Source of the DNA: CADBRN01 sp050944685
Lineage (GTDB): Bacteria > Bacillota > Clostridia > Lachnospirales > Lachnospiraceae
Length of the DNA stretch: 64,000 nt
Direction of reading: 5' to 3'
Assembly (NCBI GenBank): GCA_050944685.1
Contig: JBMNRP010000001.1
Location: 1 to 64,000 of the forward strand
Notes under the pieces: generated by a model
The model's input: only the letters and a program-made list of their open reading frames with translations
What the model was told of the DNA's origin: nothing
Database searches by the model: none
Position numbers and translations under genes: made by a program
Part shown: in pieces, positions 17,885 through 26,733 of the stretch
Layout of the letters: each line of letters starts with the position of its first letter
Position numbering within the stretch: the stretch's first letter is position 1

Positions 17885-19330
17885 TTACCCTGCGGAAGTG
17901 CTGCTGGTCGAATCCGCCGCGCTGCTGCCCGATGCGGAGCTGCTGCTCGTCGATTCCGAAGCGCTGCTGCTAGTTGCGGAGCTGCTGCTCGTCGATTCCG
18001 TCACACTGCTGCTTGTTGCAGAGCTGCTGCTCGTCGATTCCGAAGCGCTGCTGCTTGTTGAAGAACTCGACGTAGAGGAAGCCGCAAGAGCGTTGTACTG
18101 TTCCTGGTCCGTAACCTCCAGCTTATCCCATCCCTCTTCTACGGTAATGTCCGCCTCATCGACCCATTCTTGCATTACCTCATCATAATGATCGGACTCG
18201 CGCTGAGAGATGATGCTTTCCTTCTCCGTCTGTGTCTGTTCCTCATCAAACTTTTTATCCAGACGGACCACCCAGAGATATCCGCCCGCATCGATCACGC
18301 CGTCATAGAGCTGACCGTCGGAGAGAGAATTCAGCGCATTCTTCACTTCATCCGGATAGGTCGTGTCATCCTTTCCGTAGCTTCCGGTGAGAGAAGCGGC
18401 GTTCTCACTGTCTACTTCCTCGGCAATCGAGGAAATATCGCAGTTCGCCACATCGCCGGACTCCTTGATCTTGGAAATGATGCTCTCCGCCTCGCTCTGA
18501 TACTGTGCCTTGGTCGCTTCATCAATTTCCGAAGTAGTTCCGGTCGTCGAATCGGTCTGTGTCTCCGAAAATCTCGCATAGGTAAAGCTCGTCTGAGCCG
18601 CCTCTTCATCCGAGACATTCTGGTCGACCTCTTCATTCAGCTTCGGACGGATCAGATATTCATAGGACATAAGCTCGATGGCATGTTCTACATCCTCCTG
18701 CGTCGTTCCCATTTTCTTGAGAGTGCTCTTGTTATTCTTATAAGTAGATGCCGCGATCTCCTGGATCTTATTTTTCTGATCGTCGGAAAGAGAGACATCG
18801 TAGTCCGACAGATGCTGCTCAGTGACCATCATATTTTCAATCAGCGGAAGAACCGTAGCATCCTTGAACTCCTCCCCATAGGTACTATAGCTCTCTTCCG
18901 AGGACGAAGAAGACGTTTCCGCGGAGGAAGCGGAAGAAGACGAACTTTCCGACACCGACTCAGACGAAGAAGCAGCAGAGCTTCCCGACACCGACTCGGA
19001 CGAAGAAGCAGCAGAGCTTCCCGACACCGACTCGGATGAGGAAGAAGACGAAGAAGTGGAAACCGATTCCGACGAAGTGCTTTCCGAATCGGAATTAATC
19101 TCCGTATCCCATAGTGACTGTCCGGAGGAGACGAAGCCGTATGACACAGCCATTGAATACGTCTGCGCCTGCTGATAGCGAAGAATGAAATTCGCGGTCC
19201 CTACATTCAGCTCCTCGCCATTGACCACGATCGCCGTCGCTTTTCCATCTGTTCCGCAGCCCGCGAGCATACTTCCGGCCATCGCAACAGCCAGTGCAGC
19301 GGAAACCGCAATATTTTTTAATGTTTTCAT
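17885..19330 (-). CDS. PrsA/SurA-like foldase lipoprotein with two Ser-rich tracts
   Basis: 481 residues from the ATG at 19330 (GGAGG 6 nt upstream). A signal peptide with lipobox LAGC (Cys25) predicts an extracellular lipoprotein. The N-terminal core (about 28-70, IVVNGEELNVGTANFILRYQ) and a helical part after 150 (LIENMMVTEQHL...YEYLIRPKLNEEV) resemble SurA/PrsA chaperone domains. About 290-400 is a parvulin-like part (GSYGKDDTTYPDEVKNALN, LSDGQLYDGVIDAGGYLWVV). A Ser/Glu/Val/Ala tract (about 75-135) is inserted in the core and a second Ser/Ala/Thr tract forms the last 60-70 residues. Gene order pth-mfd-prsA is common in Clostridia. Catalytic prolyl isomerase activity is not certain. Confidence 0.8.
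   Translation of the reverse strand: MKTLKNIAVSAALAVAMAGSMLAGCGTDGKATAIVVNGEELNVGTANFILRYQQAQTYSMAVSYGFVSSGQSLWDTEINSDSESTSSESVSTSSSSSSSESVSGSSAASSSESVSGSSAASSSESVSESSSSSASSAETSSSSSEESYSTYGEEFKDATVLPLIENMMVTEQHLSDYDVSLSDDQKNKIQEIAASTYKNNKSTLKKMGTTQEDVEHAIELMSYEYLIRPKLNEEVDQNVSDEEAAQTSFTYARFSETQTDSTTGTTSEIDEATKAQYQSEAESIISKIKESGDVANCDISSIAEEVDSENAASLTGSYGKDDTTYPDEVKNALNSLSDGQLYDGVIDAGGYLWVVRLDKKFDEEQTQTEKESIISQRESDHYDEVMQEWVDEADITVEEGWDKLEVTDQEQYNALAASSTSSSSTSSSASESTSSSSATSSSVTESTSSSSATSSSASESTSSSSASGSSAADSTSSTSAG
17894..18062. repeat. 42-bp imperfect tandem repeats encoding a Ser-rich tail
   Basis: A unit containing GAGCTGCTGCTCGTCGATTC recurs every 42 bp about three times, with a fourth degenerate copy at the stop-codon end. 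It encodes 14-residue units of the type SESTSSSSATSSS. A second tract at about 18936-19060 repeats a 36-bp unit encoding SESVSGSSAASS. Confidence 0.85.
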
Positions 19331-19466
19331 ATCATCCTCCAGAATTCGTAAGTCATTCAATACAAGATTATAATCCGTTTCCATGCACCGGGCAAGCTGT
19401 TTTCGCACCTCCGCGCCAAATTCGCACTTTTTTCACATTCAGCGGAACCCTTTCGGAGGAGCTGGG

Positions 19467-22400
19467 TCAGACGCGGTCTGTCACAAGCGCGGAAAGTTTC
19501 CCGACAAAATCACTGCAGACCTCGATCGTCTTCGTCCCCGTCATCCTTTTCTCCGGCTTATGCCAGACAAAGCACGGCTGTCCGTGAGGATAGAATTTCA
19601 TCTCTCCCCGGTACGGTTCGAGCAGTGCGGAAAATCCCGAGATATCCAGCCGGGCGCGCTCATACAATGTGAAGCGGATCTCGAACGGGGTCTCCTTGAT
19701 CTCCGTGATATAGGCACTATGCGCCGCAGACCTCAGCTTTGCGACCGAGATCAGGCTGGTGACCGAAGCGGGCAGATCTCCGTACCGGTCGAGCAGCTCG
19801 TCGGTCATATTCTCTGCGTCTTCCTCATCGCCGATCGCGGAAATTCTCCGGTAGATGTCGAGCTTCTGCGACTCATCCGGAATATAGGAATCCGGGATGA
19901 ACGCATCCAGCACAAGATCCACGCCCGTCTCAAAGGATTCTTCCGGCTCGCCGCCCTTCTCCTCGCTCACCGCCTCGGAGAGCATCTTGCAGTAGAGATC
20001 GTAACCGACCGCCTCCATGTGGCCGGACTGCTCCGCGCCGAGCAGATTCCCGGCTCCGCGGATCTCGAGATCGCGCATGGCGATCCGGACGCCGCTGCCG
20101 AGTTCGGTATATTCGCGGATCGCGTGAAGCCGCTTTTCCGCTGTCTCCTTGAGCATGCGGTCCCTCCGGTACATCAGGAAAGCGTAGGCGGTGCGGTTCG
20201 ACCGCCCGACGCGGCCGCGGAGCTGATACAGCTGCGAGAGGCCCATCCGGTCCGAGTCCCGGATGATAATGGTGTTGACATTGGGGATGTCCATCCCGGT
20301 CTCTATGATCGTGGTCGAGACGAGCACATCAATCTCCCCGTCGACGAAATCGACCATGATCCTCTCGAGCTCCCTCTCATTCATGCGGCCGTGCGCATAC
20401 GCCACCCGCGCGTCCGGAAGCATCCTGGAAATCCGGCCTGCCTCCTCGGCGATATCGTTGATCCGGTTATATACATAATAAACCTGCCCGCCGCGCGCGA
20501 GCTCCCGGCTGATTGCCTCCCGGACGATCTCATCGTCGAACTCCATCACATAGGTCTGAATGGGAAGCCGGTCCAGCGGGGCCTCCTCGAGAACACTCAT
20601 GTCCCGGATCCCCGCCAGACTCATGTGAAGCGTCCTCGGTATGGGTGTCGCGGTCAGCGAGAGCACGTCGACCGTCTCCCGCATTTTCTTGATTTTTTCC
20701 TTGTGGGTCACGCCGAATCTCTGCTCTTCGTCAATGACCAGAAGCCCCAGATCCTTGAATTTCACATCCTTCGACAGCACGCGGTGCGTTCCGATGACAA
20801 TGTCGACCAGTCCTTTTTTCAGATCCTCGATCGTTTTTTTCTGCTGGGCCGCTGTCCGGAAGCGGCACAGAAGGTCGATGCGGACCGGGAAATCCTTCAT
20901 CCTCTGAACGAAGGTATTGTAATGCTGCTGAGCGAGGATCGTCGTCGGCGTCAGGACAACCACCTGCTTGCTCTCCTGAACGGCCTTGAACGCGGCCCGC
21001 AGGGCGACTTCGGTCTTTCCGAATCCGACGTCCCCGCAGATCAGGCGGTCCATGATCTTCCCGCTCTCCATGTCGCGCTTCGTGTCCTCGATCGCCTGCA
21101 GCTGATCGTCGGTTTCTTCATAGGGAAAGAGCTCTTCAAACTCCCTCTGCCAGACGGTGTCCTTTTGATATTGGTATCCCTGACTCTTCTCCCGGACCGC
21201 GTAAAGCCGGACCAGGTCCTTCGCGATATCCCGCACCGCTCCGCGCACGCGGCGCTTCGTCCGGTTCCACTCCTGTCCGCCCAGCTTGTTGATCTTCGGA
21301 CGGCGCCCTTCGGCGCTCCCGTATTTCTCGAGAAGATCAAGCTGCGTCGCCGGCACGTAAAGACTGCTCCCGCCGGCATACTCGATCCGGATGAAATCCC
21401 GCACGGTCTGATCCGTCTCGATTTTCTCAATTCCCCGGTAAATGCCCAGCCCGTGGCCCTCGTGGATCACGTAGTCTCCTGCCGACAGCTCCTCCAGACT
21501 GTGAATCATGTTCGCGCCGGTCTTCTTTTTCGGCTTTCTCTTTTTCCGGACCCTGCCGAAAATATCCGTCTCCGTGATCAGGACGAATCTCTGCATCGGG
21601 TACTCGAATCCCTTCCGCACATTTCCGTACATGACCATGATCTCACCCGGCAGGAGGGTTCTCTCCTCGTCCTCGCTGTAGAAAGCAGTCAGACCCTCAT
21701 CGAGGAGCTCTCCGGCGAGGCGCTTCGCCCTCGTGTGCGAGGCAGACAGAAGGACAACCGTATATCCGTTCTGCTTCCATTTTTTCAGGTCTCTCACCAG
21801 CATGGGAAACTGGTTGTTGTACCCGCTGACCGAACGGGCATCGACCGAGTAATGCGCGGTGATCTCAAAATGCTCCGGGCTCACGTTCATAAGCGCCATC
21901 CCGACGCAGCATCTTCGATTCAGATTGTAAAAGAATTCCCCCGGTGTCAGCATGCGCTGCGATTCTCCCGCCGCCGCTTTTCCTTCTTCCGTCCGATGGG
22001 CGACCGCTTCCGTGTACTCGCCGGAGAGCGTCTCCGCCGTCTCGGCGATCCGGTTCGGCTCCATCAGAAAGAGGGGCGCATCCTCACCGAAGTAATCCGG
22101 AAGTGTGTCCGTCAGCTGGCGGTAATCCGGTTCTCCCGGATCGTACGGCTCCGGAGCGCGCCTTCTCTTTTTCCCGGAAGCGCGCTTTTTCTCCGGGACA
22201 TCCCCGTCTTTTCCGGCGTTCTCCTCCGCCCTGTCCGGCCGGATATCCGAGAGAACAGCCGGAAACGGTCCCTCGAAAGCGGGATAGATCCGGATTTCCT
22301 CCTGATTCTCAACGGAACGCTGGCTCTCCGGATCATAGCGGCGGATCGAGTCCACCTCATCCCCCCACAGCTCAATGCGCCAGGGGAGTTCCTCCGTAAG

Positions 22401-22949
22401 AGAGAACACATCGATAATTCCACCCCGCACGGCGAACTGACCGGGCACGTCCGCTTCGCCCATCCGCTCATATCCGAGCTCCGAAAGTCTCCGCGAAAAT
22501 TTTGTCGTGTCGATCTCATCTCCCGGTCCCACGGTAACACACGCGTTTTCAAGCACGCGAAAAGGCAGAAGCCGCTCCATGCACCCCCCTGTGGAGGTGA
22601 CAACGGATACCTGCTTCCGCTCCGAAAGTTCTTTGATCACCCGCATTCTCTGCTGTGTAATCAGATTGCCCGAGAGATCCGCCTCATAAAAAACCATGTC
22701 CCGCGCGGGATACAGCAGGACATTGCTGTCATAAAGGCGGTAATCTTCAAAAAGCTCCCGCGCCCTCTGATCATCCTCCGCGACCAGAAGGACCCGGTCC
22801 GATCCTTCCGCGAGACCCGCAGCAAAATGCGCCTTCTGAGAGTCGATCGTCCCCGAGACCTCAATCACGCCACGGTTTCCTGCGAGAGACCGTTTCAGAT
22901 CCGAAAACCCTGCAACAGCCTTGAAGGGCTGCATTAAAGCCTTTCTCAT
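19467..22949 (-). CDS. mfd: Transcription-repair coupling factor Mfd
   Basis: 1160 residues, the family length. Mfd removes RNA polymerase stalled at lesions and recruits UvrA. The UvrB-like N-terminus, the RNAP-interaction domain (AGDYVIHEGHGLGIYRGIEK), the translocase with Walker A GDVGFGKTEVALRAAFK and DEEQ box (VIDEEQRFGVTHKEK), GATPIPRTL-like LTATPIPRTLHMSL and the helicase-C segment (VSTTIIETGMDIPNVNT, QLRGRVGRS) are all present, followed by the TRCF domain. An internal Lys/Arg-rich insertion (about 245-262) is unremarkable. It starts 12 nt after pth; the ATG at 22934, which has a better AAAGG site, is an alternative start. Confidence 0.97.
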   Translation of the reverse strand: MRKALMQPFKAVAGFSDLKRSLAGNRGVIEVSGTIDSQKAHFAAGLAEGSDRVLLVAEDDQRARELFEDYRLYDSNVLLYPARDMVFYEADLSGNLITQQRMRVIKELSERKQVSVVTSTGGCMERLLPFRVLENACVTVGPGDEIDTTKFSRRLSELGYERMGEADVPGQFAVRGGIIDVFSLTEELPWRIELWGDEVDSIRRYDPESQRSVENQEEIRIYPAFEGPFPAVLSDIRPDRAEENAGKDGDVPEKKRASGKKRRRAPEPYDPGEPDYRQLTDTLPDYFGEDAPLFLMEPNRIAETAETLSGEYTEAVAHRTEEGKAAAGESQRMLTPGEFFYNLNRRCCVGMALMNVSPEHFEITAHYSVDARSVSGYNNQFPMLVRDLKKWKQNGYTVVLLSASHTRAKRLAGELLDEGLTAFYSEDEERTLLPGEIMVMYGNVRKGFEYPMQRFVLITETDIFGRVRKKRKPKKKTGANMIHSLEELSAGDYVIHEGHGLGIYRGIEKIETDQTVRDFIRIEYAGGSSLYVPATQLDLLEKYGSAEGRRPKINKLGGQEWNRTKRRVRGAVRDIAKDLVRLYAVREKSQGYQYQKDTVWQREFEELFPYEETDDQLQAIEDTKRDMESGKIMDRLICGDVGFGKTEVALRAAFKAVQESKQVVVLTPTTILAQQHYNTFVQRMKDFPVRIDLLCRFRTAAQQKKTIEDLKKGLVDIVIGTHRVLSKDVKFKDLGLLVIDEEQRFGVTHKEKIKKMRETVDVLSLTATPIPRTLHMSLAGIRDMSVLEEAPLDRLPIQTYVMEFDDEIVREAISRELARGGQVYYVYNRINDIAEEAGRISRMLPDARVAYAHGRMNERELERIMVDFVDGEIDVLVSTTIIETGMDIPNVNTIIIRDSDRMGLSQLYQLRGRVGRSNRTAYAFLMYRRDRMLKETAEKRLHAIREYTELGSGVRIAMRDLEIRGAGNLLGAEQSGHMEAVGYDLYCKMLSEAVSEEKGGEPEESFETGVDLVLDAFIPDSYIPDESQKLDIYRRISAIGDEEDAENMTDELLDRYGDLPASVTSLISVAKLRSAAHSAYITEIKETPFEIRFTLYERARLDISGFSALLEPYRGEMKFYPHGQPCFVWHKPEKRMTGTKTIEVCSDFVGKLSALVTDRV

Positions 22950-22961
22950 TTTCTTTCTTCT

Positions 22962-23567
22962 TTACTCCGGAACTTTCCCGTCCGTTTTCTTCCTGTCCTT
23001 TTTATGCGAGTTATACTCGGTCATCGCGCCGGGGAGGTCCCCGCCGACGATTCTCTCCACGGCGTCCGCGGCGCGGAGAATCGCCTCGTCGATCACAATT
23101 CTCGTGTCCGCGTCAAACCGCCCGAGCACATAGTCCGCCAGATCCCAGCCCGCGGGCTTCGCTCCGGTCCCGATGCGCACCCGGACGAACCGGTCCGTCC
23201 CGATCTGCCCGATGATGCTTTTCATCCCGTTGTGGCCGCCCGCGCTTCCCTTCGCGCGGATCCGGAGCTGCCCCGGATCCTGGTCAATGTCATCGTAGAT
23301 GACGATGAGATCCTCCTCCGGATCCAGCCTGTAGTAATTCAGCCACGCGCTGACCGCTTCGCCGCTCAGATTCATGTACGTCACCGGCTTGATCAGAATC
23401 ACCTTTTCTCCTTCGATCATGCCTTTTCCGTACTCCGCCTTCATGCGGATTCCCTCCGAAGTGATTCCGCAGCGGTCCATCAGGCGGTCAATCGTATCAA
23501 ATCCCATGTTGTGACGCGTTCCCGCGTATTTTCTGCCCGGATTTCCCAGCCCGGCAATCAAAAACAT
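22962..23567 (-). CDS. pth: Peptidyl-tRNA hydrolase
   Basis: 201 residues starting MFLIAGLGNPGRKYAGTRHN, the Pth signature with the catalytic His in TRHNMGF. KPVTYMNLSGEAV and DDIDQDPGQLRIRAKGSAGG-HNG (the substrate-binding loop) also match. The enzyme frees tRNA from prematurely released peptidyl-tRNA. The ATG has GGAGG 6 nt upstream. It leads the pth-mfd pair; only about 35 nt separate it from the upstream terminator, so its promoter must overlap that hairpin or the gene depends on read-through. Confidence 0.98.
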   Translation of the reverse strand: MFLIAGLGNPGRKYAGTRHNMGFDTIDRLMDRCGITSEGIRMKAEYGKGMIEGEKVILIKPVTYMNLSGEAVSAWLNYYRLDPEEDLIVIYDDIDQDPGQLRIRAKGSAGGHNGMKSIIGQIGTDRFVRVRIGTGAKPAGWDLADYVLGRFDADTRIVIDEAILRAADAVERIVGGDLPGAMTEYNSHKKDRKKTDGKVPE

Positions 23568-23601
23568 CGCTGACCTCCTGTCCGGCGAAGCTTCGCGCTC
23601 T

Positions 23602-23641
23602 TAAAAAAATCAGGGGCCGCCGCAATGACAGCAGCAGCCCC
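23602..23641 (-). terminator. Terminator after the GTPase pair
   Basis: On the minus strand GGGGCTGCTGC pairs with GCGGCGGCCCC (11 bp with G-U pairs, 7-nt loop), then TGATTTTTTT. It separates the two GTPase genes from pth. Confidence 0.85.
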
Positions 23642-23654
23642 CGGCAATCCTTCT

Positions 23655-24614
23655 TCAGGTAAAGTAGACAATGTCCGGATCCGGCGCAGTCGTATTTTTG
23701 ATTGAGCGCGCCCTGAGCACCGGTCCCTCTTCCCCGTAGGCTTCCTCATATTTCCATCCCACATCCGCGGTGAGATCCACCCAGCTTCCCATCTTCAGCT
23801 TCGGCGCAAATGCGCTCTCACAGATAAAGCCGATAAACTGAAGGTCCGCCGCGCAGCAGGTCATCGCCTGGCGTCCGGGAACGAAGTAATCCGCATCCTT
23901 ATTCTGGCTCTTCAGCACCCGTCCCTTGAAGCGAACGGTCTTTCCCCGGTAGCGGTCCGGGTTCTCACGCATATCCACATAGAAAATGCCGTAATCGACA
24001 TCCTCGATGTCAATCACATCGGAATCCAGGTCGTAGGGAACGGAATCCTCGAAAATATCCGTGATATTTCCGCTCCGGTCCTCGAACATGACCTGACAGG
24101 CGGGATTGTTCACCTTGATGCTGCGCCGGAAATTCGCCAGGGGCAGATTCTGGTCGGAGCGGTTGAAAATAACAAGCTCCGCGTTTCTCGTCATATCGAC
24201 GAAGAGCGATTTCATGTTATTCATATATATCTGGAACGTGCTCGCGTCGACAATGACAATTTCCTGCAGAATACCCCATCCGTCCGGAAGCTCCATCTCC
24301 TCCAGGTTTTTGACGCCCCAGAGAGGATTGTATTCCAGAAGCACGCGCTCCGGGTGGTATTTTTCTTCCAGCTTTTTCAGGGTCTCCGGAGTAAACTCCT
24401 CCTGTTCACCGATCTCAACGTAATCGGTGTTAAAGTGGCGCTTGATGTGGTCCGCATTATATCCGCGCTCTCCGTCCTCACAGTTGATGAGGAGGGTCGG
24501 CCCCTCGATCTGAAAATAATCCTGTCCGATCGTAGAGCTCAGAAACGTCGTCTTCCCGCTCTCCAGAAAACCGGTAATCAAAAACAGCGGTACTCTGATA
24601 TCATCTTCATCCAT
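23655..24614 (-). CDS. G3E-family GTPase fused to a YcgQ/DUF1980-like OB domain
   Basis: 319 residues. The N-terminal 210 have a P-loop (ITGFLESGKTTF, residues 13-24) and a CobW/COG0523-like layout, but the CxCC metal site of COG0523 proteins is absent: the place reads LLINCEDGERG. Residues about 215-315 (DMRENPDRYRGKTVRFKGRV, then FVPGRQAMTCCAADLQFIGF and GSWVDLTADV) closely resemble the C-terminal part of YcgQ/DUF1980 proteins, which usually accompany the permease YcgR. The pairing suggests a role in metal handling, but the function is unknown. It follows the His-rich CobW gene by 28 nt. AGGAG stands 9 nt before the ATG. Confidence 0.75.
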   Translation of the reverse strand: MDEDDIRVPLFLITGFLESGKTTFLSSTIGQDYFQIEGPTLLINCEDGERGYNADHIKRHFNTDYVEIGEQEEFTPETLKKLEEKYHPERVLLEYNPLWGVKNLEEMELPDGWGILQEIVIVDASTFQIYMNNMKSLFVDMTRNAELVIFNRSDQNLPLANFRRSIKVNNPACQVMFEDRSGNITDIFEDSVPYDLDSDVIDIEDVDYGIFYVDMRENPDRYRGKTVRFKGRVLKSQNKDADYFVPGRQAMTCCAADLQFIGFICESAFAPKLKMGSWVDLTADVGWKYEEAYGEEGPVLRARSIKNTTAPDPDIVYFT

Positions 24615-24642
24615 AAATCTGTTCTCCTGAGATTGCGGTCTG

Positions 24643-25671
24643 TCACGCAGCCAGACCGAAAAGATCCGCGAGTCTGTCCTCTTTCATCTCGGATCCGATC
24701 ACGCAGATACGTCCGGTGTACTCGGGGTCTCCTCCGCGCACATCCACTTCGCCCGGAACCATATCGAAATAAATCCATTTTCCGTCTTTTCCGGAAACCA
24801 TGCCCTTCGCGCGAAGCACCGTTCCGAACTCGGAGGAGTCGGAAAGCTTCTCCAGAATGGAGCGGATCTCATCCGCCGAATATTTCTTTACGGTCTCGCG
24901 TCCCCAGCTCGTGAACACCTCGTCGGCATCGTGATGATGGTGGTGCTCGTGCTCCTCCCCGTGGTCATGGTGATGTCCGTGCGCTTCCTCCTCGTGGTCA
25001 TGATGATGCTCTTCTTCCTCGTGGTGATGATGGTGATGCTCCTCTTCCGGAATTTTCGTCAGATCGATTTTCACGCCCTCGATCGTCTCAAGGACCTTTT
25101 TGCCCCCGAGCTCCGACACAGGGGTGGTGATGATCGTCGCGTCCGGATTCAGCGGACGAAGCAGCGAGATCGCCTCCTCAATCTTCTCCGGTGTCGCTTT
25201 TTCCGTATCCGTGCGGCTCAGGATAACCGTTCCGGCGGACTCCACCTGATTCTTGAAGAACTCGCCGAAGTTTTTCAGATACATTCTGCACTTCACGACA
25301 TCGACGACCGTCGTGGCCGAGTTAATCGTCAGTCCGGCCTCGTCCTCCGCCCGCTCGATGGCATGAATCACGTCGGAGAGTTTGCCCACGCCGGAGGGCT
25401 CGATGATAATGCGGTCCGGATCATACTTCTCTGTGACCTCTTTCAGCGCCTTGCCGAAATCTCCGACCAGAGAGCAGCAGATGCATCCGGAATTCATCTC
25501 TTTGATCTGGATGCCCGCCTCCTTCAGAAAACCGCCGTCAATCCCGATTTCGCCGAATTCATTCTCAATCAGCACAACCTGCTGACCAGCCAGTGCATCC
25601 GCGAGCAGCTCTTTGATCAGCGTTGTTTTTCCCGCACCGAGGAAACCGGAGATAATATCTACTTTTGTCAT
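24643..25671 (-). CDS. CobW/COG0523 metallochaperone GTPase with His-rich linker
   Basis: 342 residues starting MTKVDIISGFLGAGKTTLIK (Walker A). The conserved CxCC metal site is present as GCICCSLVG (about residues 62-65), with ENEFGEIGIDGG before it and LSRTD as the NKxD-like element. A region at about 208-250 is nearly all His, Glu and Asp and should bind zinc or another divalent metal. The CobW C-terminal domain follows (about 250-342). COG0523 proteins deliver metals, often zinc, to target enzymes. It has its own promoter and is probably co-transcribed with the second GTPase gene. Confidence 0.9.
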   Translation of the reverse strand: MTKVDIISGFLGAGKTTLIKELLADALAGQQVVLIENEFGEIGIDGGFLKEAGIQIKEMNSGCICCSLVGDFGKALKEVTEKYDPDRIIIEPSGVGKLSDVIHAIERAEDEAGLTINSATTVVDVVKCRMYLKNFGEFFKNQVESAGTVILSRTDTEKATPEKIEEAISLLRPLNPDATIITTPVSELGGKKVLETIEGVKIDLTKIPEEEHHHHHHEEEEHHHDHEEEAHGHHHDHGEEHEHHHHHDADEVFTSWGRETVKKYSADEIRSILEKLSDSSEFGTVLRAKGMVSGKDGKWIYFDMVPGEVDVRGGDPEYTGRICVIGSEMKEDRLADLFGLAA

Positions 25672-25789
25672 TCAGGTTACCTTCTTTCTATCTATAAAAT
25701 GAAATCATCCATCTATCCGCATGCGCCCCGGCCTGTCCGAAGCGCCCTCCGTCAGGTTCCGGAAAAGCCCGAAGCCCTCATCGGCTGAT

Positions 25790-25818
25790 ATGATAACCCA
25801 ATCCGCAGAAATGGTCAA
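25790..25818 (-). promoter_or_regulatory. Promoter of the GTPase pair
   Basis: TTGACC (25818-25813), 17 nt, TATCAT (25795-25790) on the minus strand, about 120 nt before the CobW gene and just after the upstream terminator. I saw no clear Zur or Fur palindrome. Confidence 0.65.
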
Positions 25819-25844
25819 GCCGCCCGAATCCGAAGCTCTTTCCG

Positions 25845-25876
25845 AAAAACAGAGCGGGCATCTGACATGCCCGCTC
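25845..25876 (-). terminator. Terminator after the 77-residue protein gene
   Basis: GAGCGGGCAT pairs with ATGCCCGCTC (10 bp, 5-nt loop), followed by TGTTTTTC on the minus strand. Confidence 0.9.
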
Positions 25877-25910
25877 CGCTTTCATTTCTATGATATATTT
25901 TCCCGGAAGA

Positions 25911-26144
25911 TCAGCCGTTGATCATGAAGTCCATCAGCTTCTCAATGTCTTCCTTCTCAGAAGCGACGATCTCCATCTCCGGAATGTTTCCATCCGAGAA
26001 GATATTCGCCAGGGATACATACTGGGAGAGCTTTGACTTCAGGTTCAGTCTGTCGCCCTCATCGGTGACGAGCTCAACGCGGCCTTTACAGCTGTCAACT
26101 ACCTTGAAAAATTTATCGATATCTTTGATATTCTGAATTTTCAT
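25911..26144 (-). CDS. Conserved small protein of unknown function
   Basis: 77 residues, MKIQNIKDIDKFFKVVDSCK..., acidic and soluble with no signal peptide. GGAGG stands before the ATG and a terminator follows, so it is a real, separately terminated gene. The sequence is familiar to me from Lachnospiraceae genomes, where it carries uninformative or doubtful names; I assign no function. A predicted pattern of beta strand (RVELVTDEGDRLNLKS) then helices would fit a small regulator or binding protein. Confidence 0.75.
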   Translation of the reverse strand: MKIQNIKDIDKFFKVVDSCKGRVELVTDEGDRLNLKSKLSQYVSLANIFSDGNIPEMEIVASEKEDIEKLMDFMING

Positions 26145-26213
26145 CTGAAAGCCTCCATTTATTTTTTCTGTAAATCTGCCATACTTCCTGACTCAAGCCG
26201 ATAATATCGTATT

Positions 26214-26708
26214 TTATACTGTTTGGCAAGAACTTTTTACAAGATCCTCTGTTTTTCCGCGGCATGCACGAATCAAATCGTCCGGATTCATGCAGAGTGT
26301 CAAGCCCACACGTCCTCCGCTGACGTATATTTCATCAAACTGCTCTATGGAGCGGTCGATCAGCGTCGGAAACTGTTTCTTCATACCGATCGGGCTGCAC
26401 CCGCCTCTCACATATCCGGTGATTCCCGAAAGCTCTTTCACGTGGACCATCTCGAGAGATTTTTCACCCGCGCAGCGGGCGGCCTTTTTCAGATCGATCT
26501 CCTCCGCGATCGGAATCACGATCACATAATAACCCCCGCTCTTTCCCCGGGTGAGAAGCGTCTTGAAGGAAGCCTCCACCGGAGCTCCGGTCAGTTCCGC
26601 CGTATGAATCCCGTCGATAAATTCGTCGCACTCATACGTGATGGGACGGTAATGGATTTTCATCCGGTCCAGAATCCGCATCGCATTTGTCTTTGCCTCT
26701 TTTGACAT
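26214..26708 (-). CDS. ybaK: YbaK-type Cys-tRNA(Pro) deacylase
   Basis: 164 residues from the ATG at 26708 (GGGAGG 7 nt upstream); the longer reading frame upstream overlaps the next gene and lacks a ribosome site. The YbaK/EbsC fold is shown by FKTLLTRGKSGGYYVIVIPI with the conserved Lys, the motif SGITGYVRGGCSPIGMKKQF and the DEIYVSGGRVGLTLCMNPDD block. These proteins hydrolyse Cys-tRNA(Pro) mischarged by ProRS. It lies 25 nt after the zinc-ribbon gene. Confidence 0.92.
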   Translation of the reverse strand: MSKEAKTNAMRILDRMKIHYRPITYECDEFIDGIHTAELTGAPVEASFKTLLTRGKSGGYYVIVIPIAEEIDLKKAARCAGEKSLEMVHVKELSGITGYVRGGCSPIGMKKQFPTLIDRSIEQFDEIYVSGGRVGLTLCMNPDDLIRACRGKTEDLVKSSCQTV

Positions 26709-26733
26709 GTTCTGCCTCCCGCGCCGCGTTTCA

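Noticed and set aside
17894..19060. CRISPR-like or minisatellite array
   Set aside because: The repeats are in frame within the lipoprotein gene and have no unique spacers.
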